The notes beneath the pieces are model-generated. The model did not search any database and had not been told where the DNA came from. It was given only the letters and a program-made list of their open reading frames with translations. A stretch of 8,673 nucleotides of DNA from CAVCAD01 sp036653735 (GTDB lineage Bacteria; Bacillota_I; Bacilli_A; RF39; UBA660): assembly GCA_036653735.1 (NCBI GenBank), contig JAVVTI010000037.1, forward strand, positions 1 to 8,673, in the 5' to 3' direction. Of the stretch, positions 1 to 6,424 are shown piece after piece; position 1 is the first letter of the stretch, and every line of letters starts with the position of its first letter. Both the position numbers and the translations under genes were made by a program.

Positions 1-16
1 AATTAAATCGAAATAA

Positions 17-45
17 TTGACAAACACTAGATTATTATATAAAAT
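17..45 (+). promoter_or_regulatory. Sigma-A-type promoter of the DGR-target-like gene
   Basis: A perfect -35 box TTGACA (17-22) is followed, after a 17-nt spacer, by TAAAAT (40-45), a 5/6 match to the -10 consensus. Transcription would start near position 52, leaving a leader of about 30 nt before the ATG at 84. No operator-like repeats are visible, so expression looks constitutive. This is read from sequence only. Confidence 0.75.
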
Positions 46-83
46 TATATTATGAAGTAAAGAGTTTTATCAGAAGGTGAATT

Positions 84-1553
84 ATGAACAACGACAAAAA
101 GATAGTGTTAACTCTCAGTATTGTAGGAGTCATAGCACTAATATTAGCATTAGTAGGAATCTCCTATGCTTACTTTGAAGCAAATGTCATAGGAAATGAT
201 AAAGCAAGTAGTATAAATATAAATACTACAAAACTGGCATCAGTTAACTTTACTGATGGAGCACAAATATTTCAGGGTAATATATTACCAGGCTATAAAA
301 CGAGTAAAGCTTTTAATGTTGCAACTAGTGGAGAAAATACAGTAGATATAAGCTATAAAGTATTTATGTACTGGAAAAACTCTGGTATAACAGATATAAA
401 ATATACTTTAACAAAGGGTGGTACACCAGTAGCATCTAAACCAATAAATACAGTACAAACAACCTATCAGAAAACTGAGATAAGTGAAGGTGTGTTTAGT
501 CCTAATGCAGGAGCACAGACACACAACTATAACTTTACTTTAGACTTTCCTGAAACAGGAAGTGATCAAAATTCACAACAAGGTAAATCATTTGATGCTT
601 ATTTACAAGTAGAATTATCTACAGGAGGAACAACAGTATACTATAATAGAGAAAACCCTACTGGTACTAATGTAATGCCTACCCTAGGAGTTACTTTAGG
701 AAATGCTATACTTGCAAGTAATACAGTAAAAAATGTAGAAAATGATTCTATGTTTGCACACATAGCACCAGCAGATAAGAGTGAAAATGGTTTATGGAAA
801 GAAGCAAGAGCTGGTAAAACAGAAGGCGATAAACCAACATACTTCTTTAGAGGCTCAGTTCAAAATAACTATGTATCATTCGCAGGTAAAATGTGGAGAA
901 TAGTTAGAATAAATGAAGATGGAACAGTTAAATTAATACTTGGTGGAAATAGTACTGAAGACGGATTTATAGATTCAGCAAATCATGCATGGAATCTAAA
1001 TTATGACCAAGCAACATACGTAAATTATGTAGGATCAACTGCAAAAACAGATATAGATGTCTGGTATAATAATAATATAACAGGTACCAATAATAATAAA
1101 GTTGCAACCTGGAATGTGTGCAATGATAAGACAGCACCAGTAAATAGTCACGGATGGACATATGAGTATGGAGCAGCACATAGATTATATGATGCAAAGA
1201 CTCCGCAATTTAAATGCCCAAATGCAAGCGATAATATTGCAGTAAAAGATGGATTATTAACAGCCGACGAAGTCGCTTACGCCGGAGGCTTATATAATAC
1301 GATCAACTCGAATTATTATTTGTACGACAATGTAAAGCGAAGTGCCACGGCTGGACATTGGTGGGTTTCTTCTCCGCATTCTTTCTACAGTAGCCGTGCT
1401 AACATCTTCGATGTGTACGGTCCGGGTAATCCAGGTACTTTGACTGCTTGCAATGTCCACCGTGCTGTCGGGTTGCGTGTCGTGATTTCTCTGGCCTCTG
1501 ATACTCTGACAATATCAGGAGATGGTACACTTGCTGACCCTTATGTTATTTAA
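84..1553 (+). CDS. Membrane-anchored surface protein with C-terminal DGR-variable-type (C-lectin/FGly-like) domain
   Basis: This is a 489-aa protein, probably displayed outside the cell membrane. Residues 1-6 are polar and charged and 7-29 form a hydrophobic segment ending in YAYF, like the signal or anchor of TasA/camelysin-type secreted proteins. Residues ~40-190 are Thr/Ser/Asn-rich and probably beta-stranded. From ~230 a second domain begins: NYVSFAGKMWRIVRI (262-276), then a region with Cys346 and Cys378, then WWVSSP (426-431), GLRVVISL (463-470) and GDGTLADPYVI at the end. This layout is typical of a large family in uncultured gut Firmicutes whose C-terminal lectin-like fold is often a target of diversity-generating retroelements. 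The coding bases for residues ~393-472 have alien composition (see separate entry). The start is supported by AAGGTGA at 74-80. The gene has its own promoter and terminator, so it is not part of the tRNA operon. The ligand is unknown. Confidence 0.85.
   Translation: MNNDKKIVLTLSIVGVIALILALVGISYAYFEANVIGNDKASSININTTKLASVNFTDGAQIFQGNILPGYKTSKAFNVATSGENTVDISYKVFMYWKNSGITDIKYTLTKGGTPVASKPINTVQTTYQKTEISEGVFSPNAGAQTHNYNFTLDFPETGSDQNSQQGKSFDAYLQVELSTGGTTVYYNRENPTGTNVMPTLGVTLGNAILASNTVKNVENDSMFAHIAPADKSENGLWKEARAGKTEGDKPTYFFRGSVQNNYVSFAGKMWRIVRINEDGTVKLILGGNSTEDGFIDSANHAWNLNYDQATYVNYVGSTAKTDIDVWYNNNITGTNNNKVATWNVCNDKTAPVNSHGWTYEYGAAHRLYDAKTPQFKCPNASDNIAVKDGLLTADEVAYAGGLYNTINSNYYLYDNVKRSATAGHWWVSSPHSFYSSRANIFDVYGPGNPGTLTACNVHRAVGLRVVISLASDTLTISGDGTLADPYVI
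1260..1500 (+). other. Putative DGR variable region (VR) inside the surface-protein gene
   Basis: I counted G+C at 119/240 for 1261-1500, against 17-21 per 60 in upstream lines of the same gene, and A at 48/240 against 21-26 per 60. Of the 32 codons for residues 431-462, 27 end in C or T. That is expected if AAY codons in a template were randomised at their first two adenines and kept their third-base pyrimidine. Arg is CGA or CGT here, while the upstream part of the gene uses AGA. The last 40 bases (1461-1500) contain a single A and are G/C/T-rich, like the invariant initiation-of-mutagenic-homology end of known VRs. The encoded peptide has the WW.SSP...GLRVVISL frame of DGR lectin-like targets. 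The boundaries are where the composition changes and are approximate. The template repeat and reverse transcriptase are not in this window. Confidence 0.65.
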
Positions 1554-1610
1554 GAGTGGTGGTAGTAAATAAAGTGGTGGTTCGGGAATAGCCATAAAAT
1601 TAACTATGTT

Positions 1611-1635
1611 AGCAAGTATAAAATACTTGCTTTTT
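1611..1635 (+). terminator. Rho-independent terminator after the surface-protein gene
   Basis: A perfect 9-bp stem, AGCAAGTAT (1611-1619) with ATACTTGCT (1623-1631), has an AAA loop and is followed by TTTT (1632-1635). It lies 58 nt after the TAA stop and separates this gene from the T-box operon. Confidence 0.85.
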
Positions 1636-1655
1636 CATAGGTACTTGTTTATAAT
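1627..1655 (+). promoter_or_regulatory. Promoter of the T-box/gatCAB operon
   Basis: A perfect TATAAT (1650-1655) is preceded at 17 nt by TTGCTT (1627-1632), a weak -35 that keeps the TTG core. The -35 falls inside the 3' arm of the preceding terminator. The predicted start near 1662 lies just before the base of T-box Stem I, which supports the call. Confidence 0.65.
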
Positions 1656-1661
1656 AGTTAT

Positions 1662-1890
1662 TAGAAACTGTGATGAAGAAAAATGTTTATGTTTACTTTA
1701 TAGAGAGGTTAATGTTCTGGTGTAAATTAACTATTGTATATAAATATTTATGACACTTCTGAGTTATGTAGCCGAAAAATTTAGTAGGCTATATCGGGTA
1801 AAAGCGTTATATTTTATAAAGTATAATTAAGTGGTGGTACCGCGAAATAAGTTATTTCGTCCCTTTGGATGGAATAGCTTTTTGTTTAAG
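1662..1890 (+). promoter_or_regulatory. T-box riboswitch leader, specifier read as GAC (Asp)
   Basis: This tRNA-sensing leader controls readthrough into gatCAB-asnS-aspS. Hand folding gives the following parts. The Stem I base pairs AACT with AGTT around a GTGAT kink-turn-like motif, then GAAG (1675-1678) with CTTC (1756-1759). The specifier loop 3' strand is ATGACA (1750-1755). Above it a 10-bp helix pairs AAATGTTTAT (1681-1690) with ATAAATATTT (1740-1749). The distal AGAGAG bulge is at 1702-1707, with a GTTAAT/ATTAAC stem (1708-1713/1726-1731) and a TGGTGTAA-type loop. A probable Stem II/IIA/B region spans 1769-1798, and Stem III is 1807-1815/1818-1826. The T-box proper, AAGTGGTGGTACCGCG (1829-1844), carries the tRNA-end-binding bulge TGGTACC (1835-1841). 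GCG (1842-1844) can pair with CGT (1858-1860) to form the antiterminator. GAC (1752-1754) followed by A1755 sits where specifier codons normally lie, so uncharged tRNA(Asp) is the predicted ligand. Confidence 0.93.
1849..1887 (+). terminator. T-box regulatory terminator
   Basis: A 14-bp stem runs from AAGTTATTTCGTCC (1849-1862) to GGATGGAATAGCTT (1867-1880), with three G.U pairs and a CTTT loop. It is followed by a T-rich tract to 1887. Its 5' arm includes CGTCC, which is also needed for the antiterminator with the T-box strand, so the two structures exclude each other. It should form when tRNA is charged and stop transcription before gatC. Confidence 0.88.
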
Positions 1891-1893
1891 TTT

Positions 1894-1898
1894 GGAGG
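1894..1898 (+). promoter_or_regulatory. Ribosome binding site that fixes the gatC start
   Basis: GGAGG lies 4 nt before the ATG at 1903. This picks the ATG over an in-frame GTG at 1831, which lies inside the T-box core and has no Shine-Dalgarno sequence. Confidence 0.85.
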
Positions 1899-1902
1899 TT
1901 GT

Positions 1903-2193
1903 ATGGTTAATAAAGGTGAGCTTAAAAAGTATGCTAGTGATTTAATGTTTGATATGGATGATGAGGATTATGATATTCTTGAAGGTGAGTTTGATGTTTT
2001 TATAAAGCAAATGGATGTTATAGCCACTTTTAATGGAATTGATGAGGTAAGTCCTATGAGTTATCCTTTTGTACTTGAAAGTGCTTGTTTAAGAGAAGAT
2101 GTAGTAGAGGATGTACTAAGTAATGAGGAATTACTTAGTAATTGTAAATGTATAAATAGTGAGAGTGTTATGTTACCTAAGGTGGTGAAGTAA
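1903..2193 (+). CDS. gatC: Glu/Asp-tRNA amidotransferase subunit C (GatC)
   Basis: This is the small 96-aa subunit that wraps around GatA and GatB and stabilises the heterotrimer that amidates misacylated Glu-tRNA(Gln) and/or Asp-tRNA(Asn). Family features are the N-terminal helix with a leucine/lysine pattern, an acidic central helix, and an 'ID...P' stretch (GIDEVSPMSYP) leading to the segment that contacts GatA. The C-terminus keeps LREDVVEDVLSNEELLSN, the family's L-R-x-D-x-V pattern. The length matches the usual ~95-100 aa. The upstream in-frame GTG at 1831 would add 24 residues encoded by riboswitch sequence and is rejected. It is the first gene after the T-box; its TAA directly abuts the gatA ATG, so translational coupling is likely. 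Confidence is high from order and sequence. Confidence 0.95.
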   Translation: MVNKGELKKYASDLMFDMDDEDYDILEGEFDVFIKQMDVIATFNGIDEVSPMSYPFVLESACLREDVVEDVLSNEELLSNCKCINSESVMLPKVVK

Positions 2194-3612
2194 ATGTATA
2201 TTAAAGAGGGTATTTTAGGTACTAAAGATTCATTTGAAGATGTTGTTTTAAATGCTAAAACGTTTAATGAAAAGTACAATGCTTTTTCTCTTATCATGGA
2301 TAAATATGAGTATGAAAAAAAGGATAGTCTTATTAATGGTATTTGTTATGGACTTAAGGACAATTTTTCTACTAAGGGTATTTTAACAACTGCTTGTTGT
2401 AATTTACTTAAGGATTATGTACCAGTATATGATAGTACTGTTTATACTAAACTTAAGAACTCTGGTGGTGTGCTTGCATTTAAAACAACAATGGATGAAC
2501 TTGCAATGGGTGGAAGTGGTGTTACAGGAAATACTGGAATAGTAAGAAATCCATGGAATAAAGATTATCTTATAGGTGGAAGTAGTAGTGGTAGTGCTGC
2601 TTGTGTAGCAGGAGGTATAGTACCTTTTGCAATTGGTAGTGATACTGGGGACTCTATTAGAAAACCAGCTTCTTTTGCCGGTATAGTAGGTTTTAAGCCA
2701 ACTTATGGAAGAATAAGTAGATATGGTTTATTTGCATTTGCTTCTTCTTTGGATCATGCTGGAGTACTTACTAGAAGTGTAGCTGATGCAGCTATAGTTA
2801 CTGATATACTGAAGGGTTATGATCCAAAGGATATGACAAGTATTAAAAAAGATGATGATTCATACTATAATAGTCTTAATAAGAGTATTAAAGGTAAGAA
2901 ATTATTTTATATTAAAGAGTATCTTGATAAGACTGGAGTTAATGATAAGAATATACTTAAGAATATAGATATATTTTATGATACAGTTGATAAGATAAGA
3001 TCTTTAGGTATAGAGGTAACTGAGGTAAGTATATCTAAGAAGTTACTTGATTGTGTTTATCCTTGTTACTTTAGTATTTCTTGTGCTGAGGCAACAAGTA
3101 ATAATTCTAATTTAACTGGTATACTTTTTGGCGATAGAAAAGAAGGCGATAGTGCTACTGATATAATGATTAATACTAGAAGTGATGGCTTTTCTAAGTT
3201 AATAAAGAGAAGGTTTATATTAGGAAGTTATATACTACAAAAAGAAAATCAAGAAAGATTATTTAAAAATGCTCTTCGTATTAGAAGATTAATAGTAAGT
3301 GAGTTCAATAGTTTGTTTGATATATATGATGGTTACATACTTCCTACTAGTGCTTCTATAGCACCTAAAGCTTATGAAGGAGACTGTTTTGATAAGATTA
3401 AAAATGATTATTGTCTCCTAGATAATCATGCTGCTATAGCTAACTTTGGAGGCTTTCCTAGTATAAGTATTCCTTATGGTATGATTGATAATATGCCAGT
3501 AGGATTATGCCTTACATGTAGTGCTTATAATGATGAGCTTTGTTTAAATATTGCTAATAATATAGAAAGTATTTTAGGATTTAAAAATATATGTGCTGGA
3601 GGTGATAAGTAA
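2194..3612 (+). CDS. gatA: Glu/Asp-tRNA amidotransferase subunit A (GatA)
   Basis: This is the amidase subunit, which hydrolyses glutamine and channels ammonia to GatB. It has 472 aa against about 485 in Staphylococcus aureus; the N-terminus is about 24 residues shorter. The amidase-signature triad is complete: Lys55 in GLKDNF, Ser130 in GGSSSGS and the nucleophile Ser154 in SDTGDS. Spacings of 75 and 24 match Lys79/Ser154/Ser178 of the S. aureus enzyme as I recall it. GFKPTYGRISRYGLFAFASS follows at 166-185, another family hallmark. The residue before the nucleophile is Asp153 where most GatA proteins have Gly; I recall the same change in some Mollicutes but could not check. The start has AAGGTGG upstream and abuts gatC. 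The stop overlaps the gatB start by 1 nt. Confidence 0.97.
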   Translation: MYIKEGILGTKDSFEDVVLNAKTFNEKYNAFSLIMDKYEYEKKDSLINGICYGLKDNFSTKGILTTACCNLLKDYVPVYDSTVYTKLKNSGGVLAFKTTMDELAMGGSGVTGNTGIVRNPWNKDYLIGGSSSGSAACVAGGIVPFAIGSDTGDSIRKPASFAGIVGFKPTYGRISRYGLFAFASSLDHAGVLTRSVADAAIVTDILKGYDPKDMTSIKKDDDSYYNSLNKSIKGKKLFYIKEYLDKTGVNDKNILKNIDIFYDTVDKIRSLGIEVTEVSISKKLLDCVYPCYFSISCAEATSNNSNLTGILFGDRKEGDSATDIMINTRSDGFSKLIKRRFILGSYILQKENQERLFKNALRIRRLIVSEFNSLFDIYDGYILPTSASIAPKAYEGDCFDKIKNDYCLLDNHAAIANFGGFPSISIPYGMIDNMPVGLCLTCSAYNDELCLNIANNIESILGFKNICAGGDK

Positions 3613-5036
3613 TGCTTAAAAGTGTTATTGGTTTAGAAGTTCATTGTGAACTTAATACTAAAAGTAAGATGTTCTCATCTTCTAGAAATAGTTTTAATAG
3701 GCATCCTAATGAAAATGTATGTCCTGTAGATGTAGGATTTCCTGGTACTTTACCTACTGTTAATAAAGAAGCGGTTAGAAAAGCTATAAAAATAGCATAT
3801 GCTCTTAACTGTGAAATAGCTAATAAGATTATATTTGATAGGAAGAACTATTATTATCCAGATCTTCCTAAGGGTTATCAAGTAACTCAAATGTATAAGC
3901 CTTTTGGAGTTAATGGTTACTTAGATATTAATGTATCAGGAGTAAAGAAAAAGATACTTATTCATGATGTTCATTTAGAGGAGGATAGTGCTTCTTTAGA
4001 TCATATGGAAACATATTCATTACTTGATTATAATAGATGTGGTACTCCATTAATAGAGATAGTAACAGAACCTTCATTTGATAATGAAGAAGATGCTCTT
4101 GCTTTCTTAGAAGATCTAAGAAATATATTTCTTTATCTGGATGTATCACAAGCACAGGCATCCAAAGGACAAATAAGATGCGATGTTAATGTATCTGTTA
4201 TGCAGGAAGATTCCTTAGTACTAGGTACTAGAACAGAAATGAAGAATATTAATTCATTTTCTACTGTAAAGTCTTGTATTATAGCAGAAGTTAAGAGACA
4301 AAAAGAAATAGTAGAAAATGGTGGAGTTATACAGCAGGAAACAAGGAGATATTCACTAGATGATAATAAGACTTATTCTATGAGAAAAAAAGAAGATGCT
4401 ATAGATTATAAGTACTTTGTAGATCCTAATATACCTTGTATAATGCTTGAAGATAAATTTTTAAATGATATTAAAAAAGAGATCCCAGCATTACCTAATG
4501 ATAAAAGAAATATATATATTGATAAGTATGGTCTTACATTAAAAGAAGCTAATACATTTATTAAAAGTAAGGACTTAATGCTGTATTTTGATAAATGTTT
4601 ATCACTTGGTATTAATGCACATAGTGCAAGTAACTGGATAAGTAGTAATATACTAGGATATCTAAGTAATGAGAATATTAGTATTAATGATTTCTATATA
4701 ACACCTATATTATTAAAAGAATTAATATTATTAATAGAAAATAATACTATATCTAATAATCAAGCTAAAGATGTATTTATTAAATGCATTAATAATAAAA
4801 TAAGTCCTAATGAGGTAGTTTCATCCTTAGGCATACAGCAAGTAAGTGATGAAGAAGAGATTAGAAAAGTTATTAAAGAAGTTCTTATAAATAATGAAAT
4901 ACAAGTAAAAGAATACTTAGCGGGTAAAACTAATATAATGGGTTATTTAGTAGGTGTTGTTTTAAAACAGTCAAAGGGTAAGTTTAACCCAGGTTTAACA
5001 GCTAAAATATTAAACGAAGAGATAGGGAGGATATAA
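3612..5036 (+). CDS. gatB: Glu/Asp-tRNA amidotransferase subunit B (GatB)
   Basis: This kinase-like subunit binds the misacylated tRNA, phosphorylates the Glu or Asp side chain with ATP, and replaces the phosphate with ammonia from GatA. It has 474 aa, a normal length. The catalytic cradle shows IGLEVHCEL (Glu9, His11), FDRKNYYYPDLPKGYQ (75-90) and HLEEDSASLDH (121-131, with Glu123/Glu124 as probable Mg ligands). TPLIEIVTEP, RCDVNVS and ETRRY follow as in the family. The C-terminal part from ~330 is the helical linker plus the YqeY-like tail that contacts the tRNA elbow. GatB alone does not say whether Asn-tRNA, Gln-tRNA or both are made. An AsnRS lies next door and no GlnRS is in the window, so Glu-tRNA(Gln) is the safer inferred substrate. 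TAATG overlaps join it to gatA and asnS. Confidence 0.97.
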   Translation: MLKSVIGLEVHCELNTKSKMFSSSRNSFNRHPNENVCPVDVGFPGTLPTVNKEAVRKAIKIAYALNCEIANKIIFDRKNYYYPDLPKGYQVTQMYKPFGVNGYLDINVSGVKKKILIHDVHLEEDSASLDHMETYSLLDYNRCGTPLIEIVTEPSFDNEEDALAFLEDLRNIFLYLDVSQAQASKGQIRCDVNVSVMQEDSLVLGTRTEMKNINSFSTVKSCIIAEVKRQKEIVENGGVIQQETRRYSLDDNKTYSMRKKEDAIDYKYFVDPNIPCIMLEDKFLNDIKKEIPALPNDKRNIYIDKYGLTLKEANTFIKSKDLMLYFDKCLSLGINAHSASNWISSNILGYLSNENISINDFYITPILLKELILLIENNTISNNQAKDVFIKCINNKISPNEVVSSLGIQQVSDEEEIRKVIKEVLINNEIQVKEYLAGKTNIMGYLVGVVLKQSKGKFNPGLTAKILNEEIGRI

Positions 5037-6406
5037 TGAAAATAGATGATAAGGAACTTTTTCAAAGAAGTAATGAATTACTTGGTAAAAGTGTTATTTT
5101 AGAAGGATGGGTAAAGAATCATAGACCTCAAAAAACATTTGGTTTTATAGAGTTTAATGACGGTACATACTTTAGTAATCTTCAGGTTGTATATGACACA
5201 TCAATTAATGAATTTGATAAGATAAGTCATATACATATTGGTAGTACTATAAGAGTAGAGGGAATAGTTTCATTAAGTGAAGGAGCAAACCAAGACTTTG
5301 AAGTCAAAGCTACTAACATTGTTGTTTTAGGCTCTTGTCCTGAGGATTATCCCTTACAACCTAAAAGACACTCTATGGAATTTCTAAGAGAACAAGCATA
5401 CCTAAGACCTAGGAGTAATGTATTTAATGCAGTATTTAGAATAAGAAGTGTAGCTTCCTTTAGTATACATGAATACTTTCAAAGTAAAGGATATGTTTAT
5501 TTTCATGCTCCTTTAATTACAGCATCTGATTGTGAAGGAGCTGGAGAGATGTTCCAAGTAACTACGTTACCCCATATTAAAGATGAAAAAGAAGACTATA
5601 GTAAAGACTTCTTTGGTAAGAAGACATCTTTAACAGTAAGTGGACAATTACAAGCTGAGACATTTGCAACAGCATTTAAAAAAACCTATACTTTTGGACC
5701 TACTTTTAGAGCAGAGAATTCTAATACTAAAACACATGCATCTGAGTTCTGGATGATAGAGCCTGAGGTAGCATTTTGTGATTTAGAAGGTATTATGGAT
5801 ATAGAAGAAGAAATGCTTAAATATATAGTTAAAGATGTATTAAAGAAGTGCCCTTTAGAAATAGACTTTTGTGATAAGTTTGTAGAAAAAGGTTTAAAAG
5901 ATAAACTTAATAAATTATTAAACAGTAAGTTTACTAGAATAGACCATAAAGATGTTATAGACATTCTTAATAAAGCTAATGTTTCATGGGTATTTAAACC
6001 TTCATATGATGAAGATATCGCTAAGGAACACGAGAAGTATATTACTGAGTATTTTAATGGACCTGTTTTTATTAAAAACTGGCCCAAAGATATAAAAGCA
6101 TTCTATATGAAATTAAATAGTGATAATAAAACAGTAGCTGCAGTTGATTTAGAAGTTCCTGGTGCAGGTGAATTAATGGGAGGTTCTCAAAGAGAAGAAG
6201 ACTATGATAAGTTAATTAAACGTATGGAAGAGATGAATGTATCAAAAGAAGAACTATGGTGGTATACTAATTTAAGAAAATATGGTACATGTGAACATTC
6301 TGGATTTGGTATGGGATTTGAAAGATTAATTATGTATTTAACAGGTATGGATAATATAAGAGATGTTATTCCTTATCCAAGAACACCAAAAACTTGTGAG
6401 TTTTAG
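5036..6406 (+). CDS. asnS: Asparaginyl-tRNA synthetase
   Basis: This class IIb aminoacyl-tRNA synthetase charges tRNA(Asn) directly with Asn in the cytoplasm. It has 456 aa, near the usual ~460. An N-terminal OB-fold anticodon-binding domain (about 15-100) starts with LEGWVKNHR. The catalytic core begins ~115 with RHSMEFLREQAYLRPRS, typical of AsnRS. Motif 1 is around 143-171 and includes SDCEGAGEMF. Motif 2 is FGPTFRAENSNTKTHASEFW (220-239) with Arg225 and Glu227. Motif 3 is FGMGFERL (424-431). GSQRE in the VPGAGELMGGSQRE stretch is the AsnRS form of the substrate loop. All key residues are present, so the enzyme should be active. Its start overlaps the gatB stop by 1 nt, with GGGAGG at 5025-5030. 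Confidence 0.96.
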   Translation: MKIDDKELFQRSNELLGKSVILEGWVKNHRPQKTFGFIEFNDGTYFSNLQVVYDTSINEFDKISHIHIGSTIRVEGIVSLSEGANQDFEVKATNIVVLGSCPEDYPLQPKRHSMEFLREQAYLRPRSNVFNAVFRIRSVASFSIHEYFQSKGYVYFHAPLITASDCEGAGEMFQVTTLPHIKDEKEDYSKDFFGKKTSLTVSGQLQAETFATAFKKTYTFGPTFRAENSNTKTHASEFWMIEPEVAFCDLEGIMDIEEEMLKYIVKDVLKKCPLEIDFCDKFVEKGLKDKLNKLLNSKFTRIDHKDVIDILNKANVSWVFKPSYDEDIAKEHEKYITEYFNGPVFIKNWPKDIKAFYMKLNSDNKTVAAVDLEVPGAGELMGGSQREEDYDKLIKRMEEMNVSKEELWWYTNLRKYGTCEHSGFGMGFERLIMYLTGMDNIRDVIPYPRTPKTCEF

Positions 6407-6424
6407 AAAGGAATTATAAGTTAT

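Noticed and set aside
967..1197. Minus-strand open frame of 76 codons inside the surface-protein gene
   Set aside because: Low-complexity Tyr/Leu/His-rich translation opposite a convincing gene; a shadow of the AT-rich coding strand.
1554..1660. Template repeat (TR) for the DGR in the downstream intergenic space
   Set aside because: DGR templates often follow the target gene, but this 100-nt stretch shows no similarity to the variable region. It holds a terminator, a promoter and short GTGGTGG repeats only.
1726..1731. AAC (Asn) at 1729-1731 as the T-box specifier
   Set aside because: This AAC is paired in the distal Stem I helix (with 1708-1713), not in the internal loop where the specifier lies.
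1831..1902. GTG start giving GatC 24 extra N-terminal residues
   Set aside because: The GTG is part of the conserved T-box core and the extra codons run through the terminator hairpin. The ATG at 1903 has GGAGG just upstream and gives the normal GatC length.
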